Shown here one piece after another: positions 44,355 through 55,515 of a DNA stretch of 64,000 nucleotides; position 1 is the stretch's first letter; each line of letters begins with the position of its first letter. Position numbers and translations under genes: made by a program. The notes under the pieces were generated by a model. That model was not told where the DNA came from and ran no database searches. It was given only the letters and a program-made list of their open reading frames with translations. Source of the stretch: Fictibacillus nanhaiensis. GTDB lineage: Bacteria > Bacillota > Bacilli > Bacillales > Fictibacillaceae. Location: NCBI GenBank assembly GCA_017052515.1, contig JAFHKR010000038.1:868001-932000 (forward strand), written 5' to 3'.

Positions 44355-44474
44355 TTATGAGATAACGTGTCGTAAAACCAATTACGATTCCTTCTGGCTG
44401 TCGAAGGGTTTATAAAGGTATATGAATATTCCTCTAGAATCGGTGAAGTAACAACCAATTCGGGGGGATTTTTA

Positions 44475-44819
44475 ATGTTGGATATTCGCTACTTTGAAAG
44501 TCAAATCGCAAAAAGTCCATATCTTTCTCTTTATAATATTCCGGTAAAGCCCAGTTTTAAATGTAAGGATGACACCACACTGAAAATTGAATACAGAGAA
44601 GGAGAGCGGAACAGAACAGTCACGTTTACAGGAAATCCGAAGTATCTATCGTTGTTACTTGAAGGGAAAATGAAGCTTAGCACATTATTGAGACAAGAGA
44701 TGATTGAGTTCCAAGGTACACTGAGACAACGCTTAAAATGGGAAGCGATTTTTTACTTGAGTTCCCATTGGGAAGAAATCTCTGCTGGGGTATTAGTTCG
44801 AACTGCTAAAAATATTTGA
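44475..44819 (+). CDS. yusD: SCP2-like protein, YusD position
   Basis: A 114-residue soluble protein. The second half (GNPKYLSLLLEGKMKLSTLL ... MIEFQGTLRQRLKW) has the look of an SCP2 sterol-carrier-type lipid-binding fold. It lies directly upstream of the methionine-transport genes, where B. subtilis has yusD. GGGGGG precedes the ATG. Its stop codon overlaps the -35 element of the downstream SAM-riboswitch promoter. Function unknown; the yusD name rests on position and size. Confidence 0.65.
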   Translation: MLDIRYFESQIAKSPYLSLYNIPVKPSFKCKDDTTLKIEYREGERNRTVTFTGNPKYLSLLLEGKMKLSTLLRQEMIEFQGTLRQRLKWEAIFYLSSHWEEISAGVLVRTAKNI

Positions 44820-44844
44820 CACGAATCGACAAGGATGATAATAT
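44816..44844 (+). promoter_or_regulatory. SigA promoter of the SAM-riboswitch / metN transcript
   Basis: TTGACA (44816-44821) and TAATAT (44839-44844) are 17 bases apart, about 55 bases before the riboswitch. The -35 overlaps the yusD stop. Confidence 0.75.
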
Positions 44845-44900
44845 TCTTCACAGTGATTCATAAATGCATCGCTTTAACTTAATAAAGTAACACTTTTTTA

Positions 44901-45028
44901 CTTATCACGAGAGGTGGAGGGACTGGCCCTATGAAACCCGGCAACCGCTAGATCATTGCATTCTTATGAATGGTGAACTAGAAAGGTGCCAATTCCTGCA
45001 AGGCTTTAAGTAGTCTTGGGAGATGAGG
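44901..45028 (+). ncRNA. SAM-I (S-box) riboswitch
   Basis: The conserved S-box elements appear in order: CTTATC (P1 left), ACGAGAGGTGGAGGGACTGG, CCCTATGAAACCCGGCAACC, AAAGGTGCCAATTCC, then CTTGGGAGATGAG, where GATGAG closes P1 by pairing with CTTATC. It is followed by a Rho-independent terminator, the usual SAM-dependent off switch. It controls the metN-metP-metQ transporter, turning it off when S-adenosylmethionine is plentiful. Confidence 0.96.
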
Positions 45029-45048
45029 AGAACGTGCATAGAATATAA

Positions 45049-45090
45049 TATGCCTTTCTGCTCATATTGAAGCAGAGAGGCATTTTTTGT
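45049..45090 (+). terminator. SAM-riboswitch expression-platform terminator
   Basis: AATGCCTTTCTGCT pairs with AGCAGAGAGGCAT around CATATTGA, followed by TTTTTTG. Confidence 0.92.
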
Positions 45091-45144
45091 TGTTTATCCT
45101 AAAGTGATTACAAGTTGATGTTTAGTTAAGACATCACTGAGTAG

Positions 45145-45287
45145 TTGATTGGAGTGGAAGGTGCGAGACTCCTGTGGGACGAGCGGTCAGGTGAGACCCT
45201 TAAGGGCGCAAAGCGGCAAGGGGCTCACCGGTCGCCCCGCGGAAAGCGAGCATCCTGAAATGGAGATCAACCACGTTCAAAAGCAAC
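45145..45287 (+). repeat. Interspersed hairpin repeat, copy R5 (short form)
   Basis: TTGATTGGAGTGGAAGGTG and AGACTCCTGTGGGACGAG on the left; GCCCCGCGGAAAGCGAGCA and GGAGATCAACC on the right, then TTCAAAAGCAACA. The central hairpin pairs GGTGAG with CTCACC and CCCTT with AAGGG, where R3 has ACCTT/AAGGT. It lies inside the transcribed leader of metN, between the riboswitch terminator and the start codon. Confidence 0.8.
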
Positions 45288-45337
45288 ATTGTATGCTGAA
45301 GATAGCAATATTTTAGATAAGAAATGAGGTAAGAATC

Positions 45338-46363
45338 TTGATTAATTTACAGTCAGTCCGTAAAGTCTTTCAAACCAAAGATGGTGAAGTAAAGGCAGTT
45401 GATACGGTAGATTTAAACATAAAGCAAGGAGAAATATACGGAATTATTGGTTACAGTGGCGCGGGTAAGAGTACATTGATCCGAATCCTTAACATGTTGG
45501 AGCGTCCGACTAGCGGTACAGTTACGATCGGTGGCAAAAACATGTCTGAGTTGTCATCGAAAAAACTTAGAGAAGCCAGACAAGAAATCTCTATGATCTT
45601 TCAGCATTTTAACTTGTTATGGTCTCGCACAGTAAGAGAAAACATCGCTTTTCCTCTTGAAATTGCGGGTTATCCAAAAGCTAAAATCAAACAGCGTGTT
45701 GATGAGTTGATCGATCTTGTAGGATTAGAAGGTCGTGGTGGTTCCTATCCATCACAACTAAGTGGGGGGCAAAAGCAGCGTGTAGGTATTGCGCGTGCTC
45801 TTGCTAATGAGCCGAAAGTTCTTTTATGTGATGAAGCCACTTCAGCACTCGATCCTAAAACAACAGACAGCATTCTGGATCTACTTGTTGAGATCAATAA
45901 AAAGTTAGATCTGACAATTGTTCTTATCACTCATGAGATGCATGTCATCAGAAAAATCTGTCACCGTGTAGCTGTTATGGAGCAAGGTAGAGTGGTAGAA
46001 GAAGGCGATGTTTTAAACGTCTTTAAAAATCCGACAGAACCTATTACGAAGGATTTTGTGAAACAAGTAACAGAACCTGAAGAAACGGTAGATACGATTA
46101 AACAGTTCATTTCTGAATTTCCTGAAGGTCGAATCGTTCAGCTGACTTTCATCGGTGGACGAGCGGGACAGCCTTTAATCACAGAATTGATTCGTAAGTA
46201 TGAAGTGGATGTTAATATTCTTCAAGGGAAGATTACTCAGACTCAGAATGGACCTTATGGGACGTTGTTTATTCAGATAAAAGGTACAGAACCTGCACTA
46301 GCTCGTGCAATGGAGTTTTTAAATAGTGTGCAGGTTGAAGTAGAGGTGATTCATAATGCTTAG
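45338..46363 (+). CDS. metN: Methionine ABC transporter ATPase MetN
   Basis: A 341-residue ATPase with TTG start (GAGGT upstream). The Walker A is GYSGAGKST, the signature LSGGQKQRVGIARAL, the Walker B VLLCDEATSALD and the H-loop VLITHEMHVI. The C-terminal ~80 residues form the ACT-like NIL domain that binds methionine and inhibits transport. It corresponds to B. subtilis YusC and imports D- and L-methionine with the next two genes. Controlled by the upstream S-box. Confidence 0.95.
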   Translation: MINLQSVRKVFQTKDGEVKAVDTVDLNIKQGEIYGIIGYSGAGKSTLIRILNMLERPTSGTVTIGGKNMSELSSKKLREARQEISMIFQHFNLLWSRTVRENIAFPLEIAGYPKAKIKQRVDELIDLVGLEGRGGSYPSQLSGGQKQRVGIARALANEPKVLLCDEATSALDPKTTDSILDLLVEINKKLDLTIVLITHEMHVIRKICHRVAVMEQGRVVEEGDVLNVFKNPTEPITKDFVKQVTEPEETVDTIKQFISEFPEGRIVQLTFIGGRAGQPLITELIRKYEVDVNILQGKITQTQNGPYGTLFIQIKGTEPALARAMEFLNSVQVEVEVIHNA

Positions 46364-47024
46364 TACATGGTTCCCAAATGTTCAATGGGACGTTCTATTA
46401 GAAGCTACAAAAGAAACGTTATATATGTCGGCTATCTCAGTTGTCATTACATTTTTCTTAGGGCTCGCTCTCGGATTAGCGTTATTCTTAACTTCTCCAG
46501 GAAACTTGTGGGGAAATAAGTTTTTAAATAGCATCATTGCCATAATCGTTAACGTCTTTCGATCGATTCCGTTTATTATCTTAATCATCTTATTGATTCC
46601 ATTCACACGCTTGATTGTAGGAACGATGTTAGGCGCTGAAGCTGCGCTTCCAGCTCTAATCGTAGGTGCTGCACCATTTTATGCACGTATGGTTGAGATC
46701 GCTTTGAGAGAGATTAATAAAGGGGTTATCGAAGCGGCCAAATCGATGGGTGCTACAAACGCTCAGATCATATTTAAAGTTCTTATTCCAGAAAGCACAC
46801 CGGCTCTTGTTTCAGGAATCACTGTTACTGCGATCGCGCTCGTAAGTTATACGGCAATGGCTGGAGTTGTTGGTGCTGGCGGCTTAGGAAACTTGGCTTA
46901 CATGGAAGGTTACCAAAGAGACAACGCAGATGTTACGTTAATTTCAACAGCACTGATCTTGGTCATTGTCTTCGTTATCCAGTGGATTGGAGATCGAATT
47001 ACAACAGCGTTAGATAAGAGATAA
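46356..47024 (+). CDS. metP: Methionine ABC transporter permease
   Basis: A 222-residue permease with five helices and the EAA-type loop KGVIEAAKSMGATNAQIIFKV, matching MetI/MetP (B. subtilis YusB). It overlaps metN by 8 bases, so translation is coupled. It forms the membrane channel as a homodimer with MetN. Confidence 0.94.
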   Translation: MLSTWFPNVQWDVLLEATKETLYMSAISVVITFFLGLALGLALFLTSPGNLWGNKFLNSIIAIIVNVFRSIPFIILIILLIPFTRLIVGTMLGAEAALPALIVGAAPFYARMVEIALREINKGVIEAAKSMGATNAQIIFKVLIPESTPALVSGITVTAIALVSYTAMAGVVGAGGLGNLAYMEGYQRDNADVTLISTALILVIVFVIQWIGDRITTALDKR

Positions 47025-47055
47025 TTGTTTTTTTGACAACAAGGAGGAATTTCAT

Positions 47056-47874
47056 ATGAAAAAAGTATTATCTGTTCTTGTATTAACCGTTCTTGTTGCG
47101 GCACTTGCTGCTTGTGGGAACAAAACAGAAGGTGGAATCAGCGACGAGAAGATTGTAGTAGGTGCATCAAACGTACCGCATGCTGAAATTCTAGAAGAAG
47201 CAAAGCCTCTTTTAAAAGAAAAGGGTATCGAACTTGAGATCAAAACGTTCCAAGATTATGTGTTGCCGAACAAATCTTTAGATGAAAAAGAAATCGGTGC
47301 GAACTACTTTCAGCACGTTCCTTATCTAGAGTCTCAAATGAAAGACCATGGTTACAAATTCGAGAACGCGGGTGGGATCCACCTTGAGCCGATCGGTGTC
47401 TATTCCAAAAAATACAAATCACTGGATGAACTGCCTGAAGGCGCAACAATTATCATGTCTAACTCTGTAGCTGATCATGGCCGTATGCTTGGCTTACTTG
47501 AAAAAGAAGGCTTGATTAAAGTGAAAGAAGGTGCCGGAGCAGAGGCACAGATTAAAGATGTTGTTGAAAATCCTAAGAAGCTTAAATTTAAAGCAGACGT
47601 TGATGCAGGAATGCTTCCAAAAGCATATAAGAACGGTGAAGGCGATGCGGTTCTAATCAACACAAACTACGCGATCGATGCAGGATTGAATCCTCAGAAA
47701 GATGCGATCGCCTTAGAAGGGTCTGATTCTCCGTTCGTGAATATCATTGCCGTTCGTGAAGGAGATAAAGATAAGAAGTCTGTTAAAGCTTTAGTGGAAG
47801 TACTGCGTTCTAAAGAGATCCAAGACTTCATTAAAAAGAAATATGAAGGTGCAGTAGTGCCAGTAACAGAATAG
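47056..47874 (+). CDS. metQ: Methionine-binding lipoprotein MetQ
   Basis: A 272-residue lipoprotein (lipobox ALAAC, Cys20) of the NlpA/MetQ family. Typical segments are VVGASNVPHAEILE, DYVLPNKSLDEKEIGANYF, FENAGGIHLEPIGVYSKKYK and DAVLINTNYAIDAGLNP. It is anchored on the outer membrane face and delivers methionine to MetNP. AAGGAGG lies upstream. Last gene of the operon, before a terminator. Confidence 0.95.
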   Translation: MKKVLSVLVLTVLVAALAACGNKTEGGISDEKIVVGASNVPHAEILEEAKPLLKEKGIELEIKTFQDYVLPNKSLDEKEIGANYFQHVPYLESQMKDHGYKFENAGGIHLEPIGVYSKKYKSLDELPEGATIIMSNSVADHGRMLGLLEKEGLIKVKEGAGAEAQIKDVVENPKKLKFKADVDAGMLPKAYKNGEGDAVLINTNYAIDAGLNPQKDAIALEGSDSPFVNIIAVREGDKDKKSVKALVEVLRSKEIQDFIKKKYEGAVVPVTE

Positions 47875-47882
47875 TGATTGAG

Positions 47883-47921
47883 AAAGAACTGACTTATTTG
47901 TTAAAGTCAGTTCTTTTTTTG
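47883..47921 (+). terminator. Terminator of metN-metP-metQ
   Basis: AAAGAACTGACTT pairs with AAGTCAGTTCTTT around ATTTGTTA, followed by a T run. Confidence 0.9.
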
Positions 47922-47940
47922 TGAGTAAAAATGAACCTAC

Positions 47941-48040
47941 AACATCTTAGTCCTTTAAAGTATTTTATAAGCCATTGAACTTTATTTATGGTCCCTCAAA
48001 TACTTTTATAGTCCTCCAAACATCATTTATAGGCTTTTCG
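47941..48040. repeat. Array D: five units at exact 20-bp steps, core TTTATAGTCC
   Basis: Cutting the plus strand every 20 bases from 47941 gives five alignable units. The middle ones read TTTATTTATGGTCCCTCAAA and TACTTTTATAGTCCTCCAAA. Outer units diverge. It begins 20 bases after the metQ terminator and fills most of the 47875-48127 gap. Confidence 0.75.
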
Positions 48041-48127
48041 GAAAAAAACTTACGAATGTTTATTACATAACCGGCTTATGAATAACTCATACTAAACCTG
48101 TTTACTATTTTGACAGGAGTGAATGAA

Positions 48128-48508
48128 ATGAAACAAGAAGAGCAGCCACTACCGGGATCGAATTCAACACAATATCACCTGATCCGCTATAAAGAAGGCT
48201 TAGGAAAATATAATGAGAACATGCCTGAACTTACACATGCTTATAATGAATTTACACGCCATTGCTTTAAAGAGGGTGAGATTTCAGAGAAGTATAAGCA
48301 GTTGATCGCTTTAGGGATCAGTATCTATTCGCAAGATGAGTATTGTATCATCTACCACACAAAAGGATGTTTAGATCAAGGGTGTTCAGAAAATGAAATC
48401 CTTGAAGCTGTGGGAGTTTCTGCTGCATTTGGTGGGGGAGCCGCTATGAGCCAAGGTGTGACCCTCGTTCAAGAGTGCATTAAGGAATTAAATAAACCTC
48501 GTCATTAA
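48128..48508 (+). CDS. yurZ: Carboxymuconolactone decarboxylase/AhpD-family protein YurZ
   Basis: A 126-residue CMD/AhpD-fold protein. The motif region is [19 protein letters not shown], with a Cys...His pair but not the full CxxC of AhpD, then [17 protein letters not shown]. The start at 48128 follows GGAGTGAA; an in-frame ATG at 48110 lacks a ribosome site. It lies between the met transporter and suf genes, as yurZ does in B. subtilis. Possible peroxidase-like or lyase activity unproven. Confidence 0.8.
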   Translation: MKQEEQPLPGSNSTQYHLIRYKEGLGKYNENMPELTHAYNEFTRHCFKEGEISEKYKQLIALGISIYSQDEYCIIYHTKGCLDQGCSENEILEAVGVSAAFGGGAAMSQGVTLVQECIKELNKPRH

Positions 48509-48656
48509 TGGAATGTCTAATTTCCACACTTTTCATGTTTTGAAATCATCCTAAGAAGGTAATGGAAGTAATGTAGCGCATTTAGCAGGATTACACAGAA
48601 CGTCCCATCTGTTTTCAATAGGAATCATTATGCACGCTTATGCGGGGTGATTTTAC

Positions 48657-48925
48657 ATGGATAACAGTTTGAGTGAAACGAGTGTTGCTGATACGCTAAC
48701 ATTAGTAAATAACTTTAACTTTGAAAGGATTGATTCATTATCCACCCCATTAAAGTAAAACATACGTCCGAGATGGAAAAAGCAATGCACCAGTCACATG
48801 GCTGTGGTTTTGCAGAGTATGAGAGGGATTTGGAAAAAAGGTTAGACGTTGAGAAGGTCCGAGATAAGGAATACAAAAAAGGATTAGAAATAGCGGCAGA
48901 TGCAAATAGATACCATACGCCGTAA
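48657..48925 (+). other. Two overlapping-context small frames, possible small gene or remnant
   Basis: Within the gene-poor stretch 48509-49166, an ATG at 48657 (GGGGTGA upstream) opens a 33-codon frame to 48758. A second frame at 48773-48925 encodes 50 residues (starts MEKAMHQSHGCG, rich in Glu, Lys and Arg) without a clear ribosome site. They lie in different phases, so they may be one gene broken by a frameshift, two small ORFs, or noise. No homologue recognised. Confidence 0.25.
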
Positions 48926-48944
48926 CATATGAACTTAAAATTTC

Positions 48945-48996
48945 AAAAGGCTGATTCATCAGGTGGTTTACTGCCTCATGGGTCAGCCTTTTTTCA
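48945..48996 (+). terminator. Terminator upstream of sufC
   Basis: AAAAGGCTGA pairs with TCAGCCTTTT, enclosing a second stem-loop (AGG.../...CCT), followed by TT. It supports transcription of the small frames before it. Confidence 0.75.
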
Positions 48997-49166
48997 AATA
49001 TGAAGACTGATGAACAGATATTATGACAACAATGGAAAAGTAAACAGCTCGTTCCCTTGAACATACATTTCATTTGTTATAAGATTAGAATGAGAATAAA
49101 TTGAGAATGGCTATTTTGTGCCTTTTATCAAAATCTTGAGAATGATTTCTTAATGGAGGTTGTATT

Positions 49167-49952
49167 ATGTCAGCACCTAATTTAAAGATTGAAGATCTTC
49201 GTGTATCTATTGAAGATAAAGAGATTATTAAAGGGTTAGATCTCGAAATAAATGGTGGAGAAATCCACGCGATCATGGGACCTAACGGAACAGGAAAGTC
49301 TACTCTTTCTGCAGCGTTAATGGGACACCCTAAATATGAAGTGACTTCTGGTAAAGTTACGTTCAACGGAGAAGACCTTTTAGATATGGAAGTTGATGAG
49401 CGTGCACAAGCTGGTCTTTTCTTAGCTATGCAATACCCATCAGAAGTAAGCGGTATTACGAACGCTGATTTCCTACGTTCTGCTATCAATGCAAAGCGTG
49501 AAGAAGGCGACGAAATTTCTTTAATGAAATTTATCCGTGAGCTAGACAAAAAGATGGATCACCTTGAGATGGACAACGCGTTTGCTCACCGTTACTTAAA
49601 CGAAGGATTCTCTGGTGGAGAAAAGAAGCGTAACGAGATTCTTCAAATGATGATGCTTGAGCCTAAATTAGCAATCCTTGATGAGATCGATTCAGGACTT
49701 GATATCGATGCTCTTAAAGTAGTGGCTAAAGGTGTTAACGAAATGCGCAGCCCTGATTTCGGTTGCTTGATCATCACTCACTACCAACGCCTATTGAACT
49801 ACATCACTCCTGATAAAGTACACGTTATGATGCAAGGGCGTATTGTGAAATCTGGTGGACCTGAATTAGCTCAACGTCTTGAAGCTGAAGGATACGACTG
49901 GATTAAAGAAGAGCTAGGAATTAAAGACGAAACTGTTGGTCAAGAAGCGTAA
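49167..49952 (+). CDS. sufC: Fe-S cluster assembly ATPase SufC
   Basis: A 261-residue ABC-type ATPase of the SUF scaffold complex. The Walker A is GPNGTGKST, the signature FSGGEKKRNEILQMM and the Walker B LAILDEIDSGLDID, all in the SufC-specific forms. It drives the SufBCD scaffold. GGAGG precedes the ATG. First of five suf genes in the order C-D-S-U-B usual for Bacilli, where SUF is essential. Confidence 0.96.
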   Translation: MSAPNLKIEDLRVSIEDKEIIKGLDLEINGGEIHAIMGPNGTGKSTLSAALMGHPKYEVTSGKVTFNGEDLLDMEVDERAQAGLFLAMQYPSEVSGITNADFLRSAINAKREEGDEISLMKFIRELDKKMDHLEMDNAFAHRYLNEGFSGGEKKRNEILQMMMLEPKLAILDEIDSGLDIDALKVVAKGVNEMRSPDFGCLIITHYQRLLNYITPDKVHVMMQGRIVKSGGPELAQRLEAEGYDWIKEELGIKDETVGQEA

Positions 49953-49971
49953 GCATTAAGGGGGACTATAC

Positions 49972-52926
<2,955 letters not shown>

Positions 52927-52980
52927 GTTCCTTTTGATAATGAGTAATAGAGTGCCAATCCAGTAAGGAGGGATTCTGTA

Positions 52981-54378
52981 ATGGCTAAGAAAATGCCGGA
53001 TATCGGCGAATATAAATATGGTTTTAGAGATAAAGACGTTTCCATTTTCAGATCGAAGCGTGGGTTAACAAAAGAGATCGTTGAAGAGATCTCACGCATG
53101 AAGAACGAGCCTGAATGGATGTTAGAATTCCGTTTGAAGTCATTAGAGCAGTTCTATAAGATGCCAATGCCACAATGGGGCGGAGACATGAAGGACTTAA
53201 ACTTTGATGATATTACGTATTATGTTAAGCCATCTGAGAAATCTGAGAAGTCTTGGGATGAAGTTCCTGCTGAAATCAAAGCGACTTTTGACAAGCTAGG
53301 AATTCCAGAAGCAGAACAGAAGTACCTTGCAGGTGTATCTGCACAGTATGAATCAGAGGTTGTTTATCACAACATGAAAGAAGACCTTTCTGACTTAGGT
53401 ATTCTTTTCACAGATACAGACACAGCTTTAAAAGAGCACGAAGAGATCTTCCGTGAGCATTTTGGAACGATCATTCCGCCATCTGATAACAAGTTCTCAG
53501 CACTTAACTCTGCTGTATGGTCTGGTGGATCTTTCATTTACGTACCAAAAGGTGTTAAATGTGATACTCCACTTCAAGCATACTTCCGAATCAACTCAGA
53601 AAACATGGGTCAGTTCGAGCGTACGTTGATCATTGCTGACGAAGATAGCTCTGTACACTACGTAGAAGGATGTACAGCACCAGTTTATTCTACAAACTCA
53701 CTTCATAGTGCGGTTGTTGAGATCATCGTTAAGAAAAACGCTTACTGCCGTTATACAACGATCCAAAACTGGGCAAACAACATCTATAACTTAGTTACAA
53801 AGCGTGCAGTTGCTGAAGAGAACGCAACGATGGAATGGGTAGATGGAAACATCGGATCTCGTCTAACGATGAAATATCCGGCTGTTATCATGAAAGGCCG
53901 CGGTGCGAAAGGTACGATCCTTTCTATCGCGATCGCAGGTAAAGGGCAGCATCAGGATGCAGGAGCAAAAGTATTGCACTTAGCACCAGACTGTTCTTCT
54001 ACAATCGTTTCGAAGTCGATCTCTAAGCACGGCGGTAAAGTAACATACCGTGGTATCGCTCACTTCGGACGTAAATCTGATGGATCTAAATCCAACATCA
54101 AGTGTGATACACTGATCATGGATAACCAATCCACTTCAGATACAATTCCGTACAATGAGATTCTTAACAACAACATCACACTAGAGCATGAAGCGACTGT
54201 ATCGAAGGTTTCTGAAGATCAGTTGTTCTACCTCATGAGCCGTGGTGTTTCTGAACAAGAAGCAACGGAAATGATCGTAATGGGCTTCATCGAGCCATTT
54301 ACGAAAGAACTTCCAATGGAATATGCAGTAGAGATGAACCGTCTGATCAAGTTTGAGATGGAAGGTTCAATCGGTTAA
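52981..54378 (+). CDS. sufB: Fe-S cluster assembly protein SufB
   Basis: A 465-residue SufB with the typical [19 protein letters not shown]-terminus and the core segment [20 protein letters not shown] containing the conserved Cys. The C-terminal [19 protein letters not shown] also carries a conserved Cys. It forms the scaffold on which clusters are built. GGAGGG lies upstream. Last suf gene, before a terminator. Confidence 0.96.
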   Translation: MAKKMPDIGEYKYGFRDKDVSIFRSKRGLTKEIVEEISRMKNEPEWMLEFRLKSLEQFYKMPMPQWGGDMKDLNFDDITYYVKPSEKSEKSWDEVPAEIKATFDKLGIPEAEQKYLAGVSAQYESEVVYHNMKEDLSDLGILFTDTDTALKEHEEIFREHFGTIIPPSDNKFSALNSAVWSGGSFIYVPKGVKCDTPLQAYFRINSENMGQFERTLIIADEDSSVHYVEGCTAPVYSTNSLHSAVVEIIVKKNAYCRYTTIQNWANNIYNLVTKRAVAEENATMEWVDGNIGSRLTMKYPAVIMKGRGAKGTILSIAIAGKGQHQDAGAKVLHLAPDCSSTIVSKSISKHGGKVTYRGIAHFGRKSDGSKSNIKCDTLIMDNQSTSDTIPYNEILNNNITLEHEATVSKVSEDQLFYLMSRGVSEQEATEMIVMGFIEPFTKELPMEYAVEMNRLIKFEMEGSIG

Positions 54379-54383
54379 TAAAG

Positions 54384-54420
54384 AAAAGCCTTGGTGTTAA
54401 CATACACCAAGGCTTTTTTT
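54384..54420. terminator. Terminator of the suf operon
   Basis: AAAAGCCTTGGTGT pairs with ACACCAAGGCTTTT around TAACAT, followed by TTTT. It also faces the convergent modA. Confidence 0.9.
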
Positions 54421-54429
54421 GTGGTATAG

Positions 54430-55233
54430 CTATTTTTTTATCTTTTGAAATCCAAACTTCTCAAACGTTTTTAAGGTTTCTTCCTTTTTCAAATAGTTAT
54501 AGAACTGCTTTGCTTCTTTCTTATGAGAAGTATTTTTTATTATTCCGACTGGATAGATGATAGGTGAATGAGTATCTTCTTTAGCAACGGAGGCGACTTT
54601 CACTTTAGAAGAAACCATTGCATCCGTTTTATAGATGATACCTGCATCGACATTACCCGTTTCTACATATGTAAGCACTTGACGAACGTCTTTGGCATAA
54701 ACGATTTTCTGTTCAACTTCTTTTAGAAGGTTTAATCTTTCTAATGTTTCCACTGCGTATTTCCCCGCTGGTACAGTCTCAGGGGTACCGATAGCCACCT
54801 TCTTTACCTTAGGCAAATCTGCAAATTCCTTTATAGCTTGTGTTTGATCTTCCCCAACGACTAAGACAAGTTCGTTTCCAACAAGATCAGTTCCTTTATG
54901 CTTTTCGATCAGTCCTTCTGCAACAAGCTGGTCAAATTTATCTTCTGCTGCTGAAAAGAACAGATCCACAGGTGCACCGTTGGAGATTTGCTGTTGAAGA
55001 GCACCAGAGCCTCCATAATTATATGTAATGCTGACATTTGGATGTTCTTTTTCATATTGAGTCGCAATTTTATTTAATGCATCTTGCAAACTGGCTGCTG
55101 CTGAAATCGTTAATTCTACATTCTCTTTATTGGATGCGCTGTCTGCTAATTTTGATGATTCATTTTTTGAACAAGCAGATAAAAGTGTTACAAACAAGCA
55201 TATTAGAAGTAAGATTACAAAATTTCTCTTCAT
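54430..55233 (-). CDS. modA: Molybdate-binding lipoprotein ModA
   Basis: A 267-residue ABC substrate-binding lipoprotein (lipobox LLSAC, Cys21). The ModA fold is seen as LTISAAASLQDALNKIA, NYGGSGALQQQISNGAPVD, LFFSAAEDKFDQL and TGNVDAGIIYKTDA; the two Ser and the Tyr typical of oxyanion ligation are present. It imports molybdate or tungstate, but modB and modC are not next to it. GGAGAG precedes the ATG. It has its own promoter and a structured leader with a terminator. Confidence 0.88.
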   Translation of the reverse strand: MKRNFVILLLICLFVTLLSACSKNESSKLADSASNKENVELTISAAASLQDALNKIATQYEKEHPNVSITYNYGGSGALQQQISNGAPVDLFFSAAEDKFDQLVAEGLIEKHKGTDLVGNELVLVVGEDQTQAIKEFADLPKVKKVAIGTPETVPAGKYAVETLERLNLLKEVEQKIVYAKDVRQVLTYVETGNVDAGIIYKTDAMVSSKVKVASVAKEDTHSPIIYPVGIIKNTSHKKEAKQFYNYLKKEETLKTFEKFGFQKIKK

Positions 55234-55271
55234 CTTTTCTCTCCTTACTTATTCTTTGTTTTCGTTATATA

Positions 55272-55302
55272 GAAAAAAGACGCCCGAACGGACGTCTTTT
55301 TT
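55272..55302. terminator. Terminator in the modA leader
   Basis: AAAAAAGACG pairs with CGTCTTTTTT, extended by CCG/CGG after a mismatch, with an AA loop. It lies 39 bases before the modA start on the minus strand, directly after the structured leader. Confidence 0.75.
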
Positions 55303-55388
55303 GCGTATATTGCGGCGAGAGACAGCACTCCACATAGTGCATTGCCAAAAGGCGCGTCAATCTCGTCTTATGCAATTAGCTCATCGCT
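55303..55388 (-). ncRNA. Unassigned structured leader (riboswitch-like) upstream of modA
   Basis: On the minus strand the RNA begins near 55387. Pairings visible by eye are GCG...CGC and ATTGC...GCAAT (closing stem), GACGAGA with TCTCGCC (one mismatch), CGCC-TTTT-GGC, and GCACT-ATGTGG-AGTGC, giving a three-way junction. A terminator follows at once. It does not show the molybdenum-cofactor riboswitch consensus as I know it. Ligand and family unknown. Confidence 0.45.
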
Positions 55389-55393
55389 AGAAT

Positions 55394-55402
55394 AGTATAC
55401 CA
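55394..55402 (-). promoter_or_regulatory. Extended -10 promoter for modA leader
   Basis: Minus strand TGGTATACT is an extended -10 (TG-N-TATACT). The -35 is poor. Confidence 0.55.
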
Positions 55403-55515
55403 TCACTTTGCTCTAAAGAGAAGCAGATCTTATAGAGACTTCAAATGGTTCGCTTTTTTATATACGAAAAAGATATAATGCAATCAACCAAAACTTTAGA
55501 GAAGGAGCATATGAA

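Noticed and set aside
55303-55388. Molybdenum cofactor riboswitch
   Set aside because: The expected Moco RNA consensus segments are not present; kept only as an unassigned structured leader.
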